Shown piece after piece: positions 1 to 9,189 of a DNA stretch of 64,000 nt (within the stretch, counting starts at the first letter, position 1; each line of letters begins with the position of its first letter). This stretch comes from Anaerolineae bacterium (lineage in GTDB: Bacteria; Chloroflexota; Anaerolineae; Anaerolineales; E44-bin32). The stretch is taken from positions 25,457 through 89,456 of the forward strand of contig DUEZ01000076.1 of assembly GCA_011174825.1 (NCBI GenBank), given 5' to 3'. The notes below the pieces were generated by a model that was not told the DNA's origin, ran no database searches, and worked only from the letters and a program-made list of their open reading frames with translations. The translations under genes and the position numbers were made by a program.

Positions 1-272
1 CCACGCACTTTGGTCGCGATCACAATCTGATCTCGCTTTGCAACCCCATTTTTCAACCAACGACCGATGATCGTCTCAGCCACTCCTCCGGGATTCCCCT
101 CGGCCCAGTTCGAGTATACGTCAGCCGTATCGATGAAGTTTATCCCGTTCTCATATGCAGCGGTCAACACTTCGAAGGAGGTCTCCTCATCGGCGGTCCA
201 ACCGAATTGCATCGTCCCTAGACATAACTCTGAAACTTTTAAACCTGTATCACCTAGATTCCGATAATGCAT
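1..272 (-). CDS. Aldo/keto reductase, N-terminal part (gene continues past window start)
   Basis: The minus strand is open from an ATG at 272-270 to the window edge, about 90 codons. It begins [20 protein letters not shown], the usual opening strand of NADPH-dependent aldo/keto reductases. Around residues 50-55 the motif FIDTADVY supplies the catalytic Asp and Tyr of the family. A Shine-Dalgarno AAGGAG lies just upstream (complement of 278-283). The family reduces aldehydes and ketones on a TIM barrel in the cytoplasm; the substrate cannot be assigned. The C-terminal two thirds, including the catalytic Lys and His, are outside the window. The family call is secure. Confidence 0.9.
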   Translation of the reverse strand, partial: MHYRNLGDTGLKVSELCLGTMQFGWTADEETSFEVLTAAYENGINFIDTADVYSNWAEGNPGGVAETIIGRWLKNGVAKRDQIVIATKVR

Positions 273-468
273 TCAATTCTCCTTGTAGAACGAGCCATCA
301 AATCATGGATCGCTGACTAATAAATCGATCTGCGGATTCTCTGTCGATCTTGTGTTGATCTCTATAAACCGAATTAAATAGAAATAACATATAGCTATTA
401 GAGCTAACATGAATACTGATCACAGATTACGACGATGCCCCATGTTTCTTTGGTAAGAACATGCGAGG

Positions 469-1317
469 CTAAAGATCAGTGCAGTAGGCCAAGCCAACTG
501 TACCTGGTCCAGCATGGGTCCCAATCACCGGGGTGACCTCTGACCAGATCGTTTCCATCGGATTACACCGATTCTTCGCTTCATCGAGTACAGCACGCGC
601 GTCTTGTTCCGCGGCCGCATGTAACCCAGCTATCCGTACATTAGATTGGCCAGCTAGACGCTCTTCGACGACTTCCAATAGACGTTTAAAGGCTTTGGTC
701 TTCGTTCGGATGTTTTCAACAGCTTCAACCCGCCCCTCTTGTAATTCAAGCAGAGGTTTAAGGCTGAGGGCAGTGCCAAATAACCGCTTAGCACCCCCTA
801 TTCGACCACCGCGATGCAAGAATTCAAGCGTATCAACGACGAACATCACCCCTGTGTGTTTGTGAGCCCCGCGGGCTAGAGAGACAACTTCCTCAAAGGA
901 TTTTCCTGCTTCGACCGCCCTCGCAGCTGCTAACACCTGGAATCCCATTGACATGGCCACGTCCAGCGAATCGATCACCTCAATGGTGGCATCGGGGAAA
1001 AGAGATTTCGCCTGCTCCGCTGAATTTATCGTCGCGGTGAGTTTGCTCGATCCCACAATTGCGACAATAGGACGGCCTTCAGGCACTAGAGTTTCAAATA
1101 TTTCTTTGAAACTTGCTAAAGTTGCTTGGGAAGTCGTAGGCATCTCTTTAGATGACTGTAAGCGAACATAGAATTCATGCGGCGTGATATCCACACCATC
1201 GAGGTAAGACTCATCCCCCCAAACCAGAACCTGCGGAGCGACTTTAATATCATATTGGTTGATAAGTTCTTCCGGTAACGAAGCTAAACTATCTGTGACG
1301 ATTGCGATTCTGGACAT
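469..1317 (-). CDS. DegV family fatty-acid-binding protein
   Basis: 282 residues, the normal DegV length. It opens MSRIAIVTDSLASLPEE, where the DS pair is the conserved phosphate/carboxylate-binding start of the fold, and carries the family stretch FLHRGGRIGG around residue 165 and THAGPGTVG near the C-terminus. DegV proteins bind a long-chain fatty acid between two alpha/beta domains; in Firmicutes the related FakB hands the acid to the kinase FakA. No FakA-type kinase is in the window, so a phosphorylation role is unproven. A purine-rich ribosome site (GGAGGGAGGGG) lies directly before the ATG. The gene stands alone between two other minus-strand genes. Confidence 0.9.
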   Translation of the reverse strand: MSRIAIVTDSLASLPEELINQYDIKVAPQVLVWGDESYLDGVDITPHEFYVRLQSSKEMPTTSQATLASFKEIFETLVPEGRPIVAIVGSSKLTATINSAEQAKSLFPDATIEVIDSLDVAMSMGFQVLAAARAVEAGKSFEEVVSLARGAHKHTGVMFVVDTLEFLHRGGRIGGAKRLFGTALSLKPLLELQEGRVEAVENIRTKTKAFKRLLEVVEERLAGQSNVRIAGLHAAAEQDARAVLDEAKNRCNPMETIWSEVTPVIGTHAGPGTVGLAYCTDL

Positions 1318-1405
1318 TTCCCCTCCCTCCTCTTCTCATGTAATGCGACAGACTATCCAATAAGATTGAACACCATGCCAAATCAGAAGTTGCTTGAGAT
1401 GGGAT

Positions 1406-3130
1406 TTAACCTCGCGCACGCAGCCACTGATGCACGCGATCATAAGGCCAGCAATTAATCACCGATCCTGATTCAACCCAAGCTCGTCTCGCTACACCTA
1501 CGCCGTATTGTTGCAATACAAGGTGTTCTGGATGGTGAGCGTCGGTATTCACCGCAAGCAGACAGCCTAATTCCATTGCCCTGCGGGCGTGCACATCAGA
1601 TAAGTCGAGCCGTTCAGGAGAGGCGTTAATGCTCAAAACCACCTGATGTTCTGCAGCAGTTTCAAAGATCGCCTCCATATCCAAATCGGCTGGGTCACGA
1701 GAACCGACCAATCGACCCGTTGGATGAGCGATCATGTCCACATGAGGATTGCGGATGGCTTTTAGCAAACGGGCCGTGATGATATGCCGTGGTTGACGAA
1801 GAGAAGTATGCAATGAAGCAATAACCAGATCCAACTCGCTTAGGACTTCGTCCGAGTAATCCATACGACCATCCGCAAGGATCTCAACTTCAATACCCTG
1901 AAGGACACGGATATCATCTCCCACCGCTTGTTGGATCTCGTTTATCGCCTCACGTTGTTGTCTCAGGCGATCAACGTCCAAGCCTCTGGCAACCCCGAGG
2001 CTTTGCGAATGATCCGTGATCGCAAGGTACTGAAGTCCAAACGCCTGAGCAGCCCTGACCATCTCCTCCAAGGTGCATGAACCATCGCTCCAATCGCTAT
2101 GAGAGTGTAATTCCCCAACCAGATCATTTTGAGTGATCAACTTCGGAAGGCGATCTTCCAACGCTGCTTCCACCTCCCCGCGATCCTCTCGAAGCTCTGC
2201 TGGTATCCAAGGCAACCCAAGGATGCGATACACCTCTTCCTCATCCTCACAAGTGATTTCTGAACCGTCCTGCCTCATAAAACCATGTTCAGAGAGCGAA
2301 AGGCCGCTTCGTTTTGCCAACTCCCGCAATCGTACATTGTGGGCTTGCGAACCGGTTGCGTATTGCAGGGCAGTACCGAAGTGAGACGGCGGATGTACCC
2401 ACAACTGCGTCCTCAACCCATTATGCAATTCAACGCTGAGTTTCGTTTCGCCCCGACCCACAATCCTGCTGATTTGAGGAAGGCTGAGAAAAGCGTTCAT
2501 GACAGAACTTGCGTCTGATGAGGCGGCGATAAGATCGAGATCTCCCACTGTCTCACGCCAACGCCTGAGGCTTCCTGCAACCTCTGCTTTCTCGACACCC
2601 GGTAGCTTTCCGAGACTCGCGACAAGATCCGCCGCGATCTCCCATGCCTGGTTGATTAGTATACGATCCGTTTGACGGAGTTTGAGGGCTTCTAGACTTT
2701 CGAGGATCCGTTTTTCCGAACGTTCACCCATGCCGCGCAGGGATTTTAATCTTCCAGCCTTTGCTGCAGCTTCGAGATCGTCGAGAGAAGTGATCCCCAA
2801 TTCCTTCCAGAAGCGCGCCGCTTTCTTGGGGCCGACATCTCCGACATGTAGCAAGTCGATCAGGCTAGGAGGGATTTCGGTTGTTAATTTCTCATAAAAT
2901 TCCAAACGCCCTGTCCGTAACAGCTCATCGATTTTCCCTGAAATGGCCTTCCCCACACCAGGTATCTCTTCAAGACGTCCGTCCCTCCACACGGCTTCGA
3001 TACTTTCTCCGAGAGACCGCACAGTATCGCTCGCTCGACGGTAGGCAAGAACGCGATAGATCTCCTCACCCTTGATCTCAAGCAGGTCCGCGATGCGTTG
3101 AAAAACTTCGGCTACCTCTCGGTTGTTCAC
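1406..3130 (-). CDS. polX: DNA polymerase/3'-5' exonuclease PolX (Pol beta palm plus PHP domain)
   Basis: About 574 residues in bacterial PolX order: helix-hairpin-helix segments (PGVGKAISGK near 60, GDVGPKKAARF near 100), the nucleotidyltransferase palm with GSLRRW near 188 and the metal-binding DLD about ten residues later, and a C-terminal PHP exonuclease with GELHSHSDWSDGS near 340 and ITDHS near 375. It should fill short gaps in base-excision repair and trim 3' ends. The frame is open up to 3172, but GGGAGG lies seven bases before a GTG at 3130 and only one base before the ATG at 3136. The GTG start gives NNREVAEVFQRIADLLE, matching the normal family N-terminus. UvrB lies 2.7 kb away on the other strand. 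Confidence 0.93.
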   Translation of the reverse strand: MNNREVAEVFQRIADLLEIKGEEIYRVLAYRRASDTVRSLGESIEAVWRDGRLEEIPGVGKAISGKIDELLRTGRLEFYEKLTTEIPPSLIDLLHVGDVGPKKAARFWKELGITSLDDLEAAAKAGRLKSLRGMGERSEKRILESLEALKLRQTDRILINQAWEIAADLVASLGKLPGVEKAEVAGSLRRWRETVGDLDLIAASSDASSVMNAFLSLPQISRIVGRGETKLSVELHNGLRTQLWVHPPSHFGTALQYATGSQAHNVRLRELAKRSGLSLSEHGFMRQDGSEITCEDEEEVYRILGLPWIPAELREDRGEVEAALEDRLPKLITQNDLVGELHSHSDWSDGSCTLEEMVRAAQAFGLQYLAITDHSQSLGVARGLDVDRLRQQREAINEIQQAVGDDIRVLQGIEVEILADGRMDYSDEVLSELDLVIASLHTSLRQPRHIITARLLKAIRNPHVDMIAHPTGRLVGSRDPADLDMEAIFETAAEHQVVLSINASPERLDLSDVHARRAMELGCLLAVNTDAHHPEHLVLQQYGVGVARRAWVESGSVINCWPYDRVHQWLRARG

Positions 3131-3284
3131 ATCCATACCTCCCAGAAATCCAGCATGAATACCTTCTCGCATGCTTTGGTTTATACAGATTCGACTACAT
3201 TATATGGATCAGCAAATTCAACTGATTATACCTAGTGCAGTCTCGATCATGAATTGGTCCACAATAGTGCTCGAAGCACCCTGA

Positions 3285-3358
3285 TCCTGCATTGTCCTAA
3301 GCCTGTCGAAGGGTGCGTGCTGCTGTTTTCCGTGATCCTTCGATAGACTCAGGACGAC
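3285..3358. repeat. Dispersed intergenic repeat, copy A (TGTCGAAGG/CTCAGGA family)
   Basis: Contains CATTGTCCTAAGCCTGTCGAAG followed by CCTTCGATAGACTCAGGACG, so parts of it can fold back on themselves. The same word set recurs at 3731-3808, 5575-5700 and 21155-21277, always between genes. This copy is diverged. Confidence 0.7.
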
Positions 3359-3552
3359 TTTCGTTTGATCGATAAATCGTTTTCATCGCAACTTGGAACT
3401 CGTGCGAGCGCGACGATGAATTGTACAAGCATTGTAGTTGAACCACCCTGATACTGTTTTGTGCTGCTGCTCCCGAAGGTTTGACAAAGCTTACATCATG
3501 ATTAACCGCAGGGTCAGCGATGGAATGTGTAAAATGACCCCTTATATCATTT

Positions 3553-3578
3553 TAGGAGCGACTGGCCAGTCACCCCTA
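3553..3578. repeat. GGCC-centred palindrome of the GTAGGGGCG/CGCCCCTAC type, imperfect copy
   Basis: A 26-base palindrome centred between 3565 and 3566 with two mismatched pairs. Its outer right arm CACCCCTAC resembles the CGCCCCTAC arm of the palindromes at 27937 and 33631. Confidence 0.6.
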
Positions 3579-3691
3579 CAGCGTTATAAGCATATAAGAT
3601 CTTCTTTGGAATCCAGCAGCTCTGCTGCTCACAGAGTCGATGGAATCCAAATGATCTCTAGGATGATGGGATGATATGCCTGTACGAGCGT

Positions 3692-3728
3692 AAATCTTCC
3701 CGCGAGCTTAAAGCTCGCGGGAAGATTT
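3692..3728. repeat. Perfect 18-bp inverted repeat with a one-base centre
   Basis: The left arm AAATCTTCCCGCGAGCTT is mirrored exactly by its reverse complement across a single A. As RNA it would form a hairpin with the loop taken from the inner pairs. There is no gene within 170 bases upstream on either strand that it would obviously terminate, and no downstream T-run, so a mobile or REP-like palindrome is as likely as a terminator. Confidence 0.75.
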
Positions 3729-3730
3729 GG

Positions 3731-3808
3731 CATCCTTCGCCCTGTCCTGCTTTTCCTGAACTCGACGAATAGCATCTGTCGAAGGGCTGTCGGGGGGCTC
3801 AGGATGAC
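3731..3808. repeat. Dispersed intergenic repeat, copy B
   Basis: Contains CATCCTTCGCCCTGTCCTG, CATCTGTCGAAGG and GGCTCAGGATGAC, the words shared by the copies at 3285, 5575 and 21155. It lies immediately after the perfect hairpin at 3692-3728. Confidence 0.7.
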
Positions 3809-3922
3809 ATGTAGCGATTTGATCTAGCCTACGGGAAAATGCCTAGTACAGATTTACCACCTCCTTGGATGCAGTCCTACTCGAGTTACATTGCTCTGTG
3901 TTATCCGTTATGTTATGCTTTG

Positions 3923-4336
3923 ATGCATGTCAAGGATTTGAAGGCAATTCGATTGACCGAATTAACCTCACCCCAGCCGATCGTAGTCTATCTCATCGAG
4001 CAGCACCCACTTGATATGCCCGAGACAGGTCCTCTTTTTCGATGGCTGAAGATCGATAACGATTTTAAGCGTGAATTGGAAGGACTCATCGGGCCATTTG
4101 ACGAGAATGATTTGACATTGCTTGTCGATAAACACCCCGCCGGTCCAGCATGGAAGCAGTTATTAAAAGGCTTGCTCGCTGAACAGATCCAGATGGTCGT
4201 TACCCACCTGGCTCCTCTCTCGTCAGCTCAACGCCAGCAGTTAATCGGAGTCTGCGCGCAAACAGGTGCCCAACTGATCACCCCTGGTGATGCAGGACGC
4301 AACCGCCTCGGAGAAGAACGAAGCCGTATCATCTGA
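3923..4336 (+). CDS. Conserved-looking hypothetical protein upstream of a PHP gene
   Basis: The frame is open from 3839, but residues before the ATG at 3923 (Cys/Tyr-rich, over a likely promoter) look non-coding, so about 137 residues are proposed. I do not recognise the family. Visible features are a hydrophobic strand IVVYLIEQHPLDM near the N-terminus, an acidic middle (PFDENDLTLLVDK) and a C-terminal segment TGAQLITPGDAGRNR. No signal peptide or membrane helix is seen. Its last 47 bases overlap the start of the PHP-domain gene, which suggests translational coupling and a shared task. The start is uncertain because no strong ribosome site is visible. Confidence 0.55.
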   Translation: MHVKDLKAIRLTELTSPQPIVVYLIEQHPLDMPETGPLFRWLKIDNDFKRELEGLIGPFDENDLTLLVDKHPAGPAWKQLLKGLLAEQIQMVVTHLAPLSSAQRQQLIGVCAQTGAQLITPGDAGRNRLGEERSRII

Positions 4337-5438
4337 GACGTTTCCACCCCCCTCCTCGTGGAGACGCCAATTGATTTATGAATACGTAGGCAATCTACAT
4401 ATACATTCGACATATTCCGACGGTCATGCAACCCATGACCAGATTGCGCTCGCAGCTTTAAAAGCAAAGCTCGATTTCATTGTCATTACCGATCATAATA
4501 TTTGGGTAGGTGGTTACGATGGTTACCGCTACCTCGGCGACCACAGGGTGTTACTCCTCACCGGGGAGGAGATCCACGATCAGGCTCGCGAACCTCAAAA
4601 GAATCACCTTCTCGTTTTCGAGGCCCGTCAAGAACTTGCCCCTTATGCGCGCGAACCTCAAAGGCTGCTTAATAAGGTAAAGGAAGTCGGAGGTCAGTCA
4701 TATCTCGCTCATCCGCACGACCCTCCAGCTCCATCTATCAACGAACCTGATCTTTCATGGGTGGATTGGGATGTACACGGCTTCACTGGTCTCGAGATAT
4801 GGAACTTCATGAGTGAGTTCAAATCGCATATTAAATCCATCCCAAAGGCAATCTTTTACGCATACAATCCCACGCTTAGCGCCATGGGACCCTTTCCTGA
4901 AGTTCTTGAGCGATGGGATCGACTCTTAGCTGCTGGCACGCGTGTGGTTGCGATCGGTGGTACCGATGCGCATGCCATGCCAATCAGAAAGGGTCCTTTG
5001 TTCAGAGTTATTTTCCCTTACGAATGGCTTTTCAGAACCGTTAATACCCACATTCTGACAAAAGAACCTCTCACGGGTGACGCAGAGATCGATCGGAAGC
5101 GATTGTTTAGTGACTTAGAACGTGGTCACTGCTTCGTTGGCTATGATCTCCCAGCACCAACAAAGGGATTTCGCTTTACCGCTCAAGGAGACGGATCGCA
5201 GGCGATCATGGGCGAGACAATTACCGCACGTTTCGGCGTCACACTTCAGGTGAAATTACCAAGCCGAGCAGATGTTAACCTCCTCCGTAATGGTGTACAA
5301 ATTCGACAGTGGGAAGATTGTGAAGCGGCGGTACATACGGTGATCGAGCCAGGTGCATACCGTGTCGAAGTTTACCGTTCTTTTCAAGGCAAGAACCGGG
5401 GTTGGATCTTCAGCAACCCCATTTTTGTGTCCACTTAG
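4290..5438 (+). CDS. PHP-domain metal-dependent phosphoesterase
   Basis: About 382 residues. The PHP motifs are clear: NLHIHSTYSDG (His 37, His 39, Asp 44), ITDHN (Asp 68, His 69), TGEEI (Glu 93), LAHPHDP near 145 and GGTDAH near 228. These are the trinuclear metal ligands of the family. The last 90 residues form a separate beta-rich domain that ends EVYRSFQGKNRGWIFSNP, as in CehA-type PHP proteins. It is likely a soluble phosphoesterase; the substrate is unknown. An in-frame GTG lies just before the ATG at 4290. The gene overlaps the preceding hypothetical gene by 47 bases, so the two are probably coupled. Confidence 0.85.
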   Translation: MQDATASEKNEAVSSETFPPPSSWRRQLIYEYVGNLHIHSTYSDGHATHDQIALAALKAKLDFIVITDHNIWVGGYDGYRYLGDHRVLLLTGEEIHDQAREPQKNHLLVFEARQELAPYAREPQRLLNKVKEVGGQSYLAHPHDPPAPSINEPDLSWVDWDVHGFTGLEIWNFMSEFKSHIKSIPKAIFYAYNPTLSAMGPFPEVLERWDRLLAAGTRVVAIGGTDAHAMPIRKGPLFRVIFPYEWLFRTVNTHILTKEPLTGDAEIDRKRLFSDLERGHCFVGYDLPAPTKGFRFTAQGDGSQAIMGETITARFGVTLQVKLPSRADVNLLRNGVQIRQWEDCEAAVHTVIEPGAYRVEVYRSFQGKNRGWIFSNPIFVST

Positions 5439-5834
5439 ATTTGGAGACCGTATACACGAAATTAAAGAATCCTTCAGTAGCTAAGATATTCGTTACCTCG
5501 CTCATCTACCCCGCAAAACGTGGTTTGATAACTAAGGTTGATACATGATCGCCCCCAAAAAAGCACACTGGGCATGCATTGTCCTGCCTGTCCTGAGCTC
5601 GCCGAAGGAAGCATGTCGAAGGATCGAAGAGTGCGAATTATAGTTAAGCGTCATCCTTAGTCACGCCTTGTCTTGAGCCTGTCGAAGGACTGAGGATGAC
5701 TATCGATCTTGGGATTCATAGGATCCATGGCGATACTGTACTAATCCTCTTCTTCACAGTGAACCTCTACAAAGGGTCAGCGCTTTCCGTGATACAATAT
5801 CAGCCCATTTGTTCGAATACACCGTGGGGTCCTC
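5439..5834. other. Intergenic region upstream of uvrB with repeats
   Basis: About 400 bases with no gene. The centre holds repeat copy C (5575-5700). Near the right end TACAAT at about 5792 could be a -10 element for uvrB, but no matching -35 box at good spacing is evident. No LexA-type palindrome was recognised. Confidence 0.6.
5575..5700. repeat. Dispersed intergenic repeat, copy C
   Basis: Positions 5575-5635 are the inverted counterpart of 21155-21215, identical at 59 of 61 bases. The second half (5651-5700) carries the related words CATCCTTAG, GAGCCTGTCGAAGG and CTGAGGATGAC. High identity over 15 kb suggests recent copying or sequence-preserving selection. Confidence 0.88.
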
Positions 5835-7871
5835 ATGCTTGAATTCAAATTACATGCCCCATATAAGGCGACAGGTGATCAACCTGAGGCGATAGAACAG
5901 CTTATCCTCGGCCTCAGCCGTGGAGACAAGCATCAGGTACTTTTAGGCGCGACCGGGACAGGCAAGACCTTCACCATCGCTTCCGTCATCGATCGCGTTC
6001 AGCGCTCAACGCTCGTTTTGGCTCACAATAAGACTCTTGCTGCTCAACTTTACGCTGAATTTAAAAGCTTTTTCCCTGAAAACGCAGTTGAGTACTTTGT
6101 CTCCTACTATGATTACTACCAGCCAGAAGCTTATGTCCCACGCCATGATCTCTATATCGAGAAAGAGACCGACATTAATGAGGAGATCGAGCGATTACGC
6201 TTATCAACGACAACATCGGTGATATCGCGACGCGATGTGATTGTGGTCGCATCTGTATCCAGCATCTATGGCATCGGCAGCCCTGAGGCATACGGTCGTG
6301 TAGTTATCGATCTCAAAGTAGGGGGGCTCTACCGGAGGGAAACCGTATTACGCCAATTGGTCGAGAGCCACTATGAACGCAACGATTTAGAACTGAAGCC
6401 TGGTGCATTTCGCGTCCGAGGCGATACACTCGAGGTTTTACCTGCTTACGGCGAACATGGCCTTCGGATCAGCTTATTCGATGATGAGATTGAGCGGATC
6501 GTCGAGTTTGACTCGCTCACCGGCGAGCTTTTAGCAGAACGAGAAAGTGTGAGCATCTACCCCGCTAAGCACTTCATCACTGAAGAGGAAAAACTCAAGC
6601 TAGCCCTTAACGACATTCGCGCAGAATTGACCGAACGTCTTGAGCATTTCAAATCTCAGGAGAAGTACCTTGAAGCACAACGGCTGGAACAGCGAACTCT
6701 CTACGATCTGGAGATGATGCAGGAGGTCGGATATTGCTCCGGCATCGAAAACTACTCGCGCCATCTAGATCAACGACCGACCGGATCCCCACCTTGGACA
6801 TTGATGGACTACTTCCCCCCTGATTTTCTTCTCGTCGTCGATGAGAGCCACATGACAATCCCCCAAGTTCGAGGGATGTACGCTGGTGATCGCTCGCGAA
6901 AGGAAACCTTGGTCGAGTACGGTTTTCGACTGCCTTCAGCACTTGACAACCGCCCCCTCTCCTTTGAAGAGTTTGATGCCCGTACAGGTCAAGTGCTCTA
7001 TACCTCTGCCACACCAGGACCGTATGAGATGAATATCGCCTCACAAGTTGTCGAGCAAATCATCCGACCAACGGGCCTTGTTGATCCCGAGGTTGAGGTA
7101 CGACCTGTCGAGGGTCAGATTGACGATTTGGTCATTGAGATCCGTCGTCGAGTGGATAACGGTCAGCGCGTATTGGTGACCACTCTCACCAAGCGAATGG
7201 CGGAAGATCTTTCGGACTATCTACTCGAGTTAGGGGTCAAGGTGCACTACCTCCACTCAGAGATAGACACCCTCGATCGGGTCGGTATTCTACGTGATCT
7301 GCGGTTAGGCGTGTTCGATGTCGTCGTTGGTATCAATCTCCTTCGCGAGGGTCTTGATCTTCCAGAAGTTTCCCTGGTGGCGATCCTCGACGCTGACAAA
7401 GAAGGGTTCCTTCGCTCAGACACTGCTTTGATCCAAACGATCGGACGGGCAGCTCGGCACGTCGATGGTAAAGTGATCATGTATGCTGATAAGGTCACCG
7501 ATTCGATGCGTCGCGCGATCGATGAGACCGAGAGGCGAAGGATTAAACAAATCACATTTAACGAAGCCCATGGTATAGAGCCGGTGAGCATTATCAAGGA
7601 GATTCGTGATCTCACGGATCAAGTAGCCGCTCATACTATGGCAGAGGAATCGGCAGAATATCGAGCCTTCACACCTGCCCAAATGCCAAAAGACGAATTA
7701 TCGCGATTAATCAAGGAACTCGAGCGACAAATGAAAGCAGCTGCTGAAGCACTCGAGTTTGAAAAAGCCGCCAGCCTTCGTGACCAGATCTTCGAACTGC
7801 GCGAGGTCCTTGCTGAAAAGCAAGATTTACCCCCATGGGAGCGTGCACGGGTATTAGCGGGAGAAAGTTGA
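5835..7871 (+). CDS. uvrB: Excinuclease ABC subunit UvrB
   Basis: 678 residues, the expected length. UvrB verifies damage handed over by UvrA and recruits UvrC in nucleotide-excision repair. Motifs in order: Walker [11 protein letters not shown] near 37-46, the damage-probing beta-hairpin [12 protein letters not shown] near 92-103, Walker B VVDESH near 335, TSATPG near 394, [13 protein letters not shown] near 500, QTIGRAARH near 535, and a C-terminal UVR motif ([17 protein letters not shown] near 640) for UvrC binding. All catalytic motifs are intact. The next gene starts nine bases after the UGA stop, so co-transcription is likely. Confidence 0.98.
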   Translation: MLEFKLHAPYKATGDQPEAIEQLILGLSRGDKHQVLLGATGTGKTFTIASVIDRVQRSTLVLAHNKTLAAQLYAEFKSFFPENAVEYFVSYYDYYQPEAYVPRHDLYIEKETDINEEIERLRLSTTTSVISRRDVIVVASVSSIYGIGSPEAYGRVVIDLKVGGLYRRETVLRQLVESHYERNDLELKPGAFRVRGDTLEVLPAYGEHGLRISLFDDEIERIVEFDSLTGELLAERESVSIYPAKHFITEEEKLKLALNDIRAELTERLEHFKSQEKYLEAQRLEQRTLYDLEMMQEVGYCSGIENYSRHLDQRPTGSPPWTLMDYFPPDFLLVVDESHMTIPQVRGMYAGDRSRKETLVEYGFRLPSALDNRPLSFEEFDARTGQVLYTSATPGPYEMNIASQVVEQIIRPTGLVDPEVEVRPVEGQIDDLVIEIRRRVDNGQRVLVTTLTKRMAEDLSDYLLELGVKVHYLHSEIDTLDRVGILRDLRLGVFDVVVGINLLREGLDLPEVSLVAILDADKEGFLRSDTALIQTIGRAARHVDGKVIMYADKVTDSMRRAIDETERRRIKQITFNEAHGIEPVSIIKEIRDLTDQVAAHTMAEESAEYRAFTPAQMPKDELSRLIKELERQMKAAAEALEFEKAASLRDQIFELREVLAEKQDLPPWERARVLAGES

Positions 7872-7880
7872 TCAGGTCGG

Positions 7881-8879
7881 GTGAAAAGGAATAGAATAGC
7901 AGAGCTCGATTTCCTCAGAAGTCTTGCAACTCTCTTGCTCCTGGTCCACCATTCGGGTATATACCAGTACCAAATCGGCTCGTTCCCCCTTCGCAATTTA
8001 TCTAAATACAATAACCACCTTTTATTGGGCGCCTTCGTTTTTATCTCCGGTTACCTAACCGCGAGAACACTTTCCCGGCGGGAAATCTTCCACTTATCTG
8101 CCTTCTACCGATCAAGGTTATTGAGGTTATACCCACCTTATCTTGTGGCACTTTTGTCCTTTGTCTTCCTCCTGGGAATCCGGATTTCATCACAGGAGAT
8201 GTTGATCCACCTGATGGGACTTCAAGTTCTCCTCTCACCCAAGTATTCCGATCCTATACGAACACTTTGGTTCATCAGCCTGCTGCTTATCTTTTTCACT
8301 TTCGCCCCTACTCTCATTCTCTCTTTGAAAAGAATTGCGCGCCTGTTCGCAGCTTACCTCACCATATTCATGATTACAATTCTCATCCACAATAGCATTG
8401 AACTCCTCGATATCCGCTTCTTCTATTTCTTTCCAACCTTTGCTATCGGAAGCTTGATCGGAGTCGCACAGGCGCTGCCGGTGATGAAAACATCGAATTC
8501 GCTTCTCGGCGGAAGTCTTGTTGGGTTTTCTGTCGGGATCTTCATGCTTTCGCAGAACAACCTTACTTATATTCCCGATCTTGATCTACTGCACATACTT
8601 TGGTCGAACCTTTTCATCCTTTCATCTATCGTCATAATTTTTCGATCATCACATCGGTTAACGCATTTCCGATTTGTCCAAAATCTCATCCTTTACATCG
8701 CAACAAGTTCCTATTTCACCTATCTATATCACCGACCACTGTGGAGAATCCTGTATGACATCTCTGGAATAGGTGTTGAGAGAATTGAAGTCTTAATAAA
8801 TTTGGTTAGTATTCCCATTGTTATCGCCTTCGCCTTCATCCTCCAAAACCTATACAAAAAGATCGTTGAAAGAATATAA
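7881..8879 (+). CDS. Membrane acyltransferase (acyltransferase 3 family)
   Basis: 332 residues with about ten hydrophobic helices. The N-terminus RIAELDFLRSLATLLLLVHH is the family signature, with the catalytic His in the LVHH segment near 22. SRLLRLYPPYLVALL near 75 is the second conserved block. Such proteins transfer acyl groups to exported sugars or envelope glycans at the cytoplasmic membrane; the acceptor is not predictable. The start is a GTG at 7881, nine bases after uvrB, with only a weak G-rich ribosome site. It is more AT-rich than uvrB, as is usual for membrane proteins. No other glycan genes adjoin it. Confidence 0.87.
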   Translation: MKRNRIAELDFLRSLATLLLLVHHSGIYQYQIGSFPLRNLSKYNNHLLLGAFVFISGYLTARTLSRREIFHLSAFYRSRLLRLYPPYLVALLSFVFLLGIRISSQEMLIHLMGLQVLLSPKYSDPIRTLWFISLLLIFFTFAPTLILSLKRIARLFAAYLTIFMITILIHNSIELLDIRFFYFFPTFAIGSLIGVAQALPVMKTSNSLLGGSLVGFSVGIFMLSQNNLTYIPDLDLLHILWSNLFILSSIVIIFRSSHRLTHFRFVQNLILYIATSSYFTYLYHRPLWRILYDISGIGVERIEVLINLVSIPIVIAFAFILQNLYKKIVERI

Positions 8880-9189
8880 ATCCTCGAGAAACATACGCAC
8901 GCTTTTTCTCTGCTGCATCAAACTGAATTTACTTCCCTAACAATTTAGGGGTTACGAAATCGCATTGAATACACAAGGGGGTTTCTATCATCTTGATTGA
9001 GCACCGCGGTTATTATTCAACCGGTGCCCCCCACTCGCCCCATACCATCCGCATACAGGTTCCTAAGAATGGTATCGGCTTGATAAGCGCGTCCACAAAA
9101 CTTGTTTCAAAATGCTGGCGAAGGGGGGTCCTTATGTAGCTTAATTCAATACGTGTGATGCGAAGTCTGCACTCCGAGATTCGCATGCC
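8880..9189. other. Intergenic region between convergent genes
   Basis: About 310 bases between the plus-strand acyltransferase and the minus-strand deacetylase-family gene. A short plus-strand open stretch at about 8993-9139 encodes GYYSTGAP and ends in a stop; it has no start and no recognisable family, so it is not called. No strong terminator hairpin was seen. Confidence 0.5.

Larger units (their letters stand above)
3173..3922. other. Repeat-rich intergenic region
   Basis: About 750 bases without a convincing gene. It holds two copies of a TGTCGAAGG/CTCAGGA repeat, one short GGCC-centred palindrome and one long perfect hairpin, listed separately. The open frames here are short, lack ribosome sites and cross the repeats. 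The stretch separates PolX (minus) from the plus-strand genes that follow, so it should contain divergent promoters, but no clear -35/-10 pair can be singled out. Confidence 0.7.

Noticed and set aside
8993-9139. Plus-strand stretch encoding GYYSTGAP and continuing about 40 codons
   Set aside because: Resembles the start of RidA-type proteins only superficially; no start codon context and no further conserved blocks.
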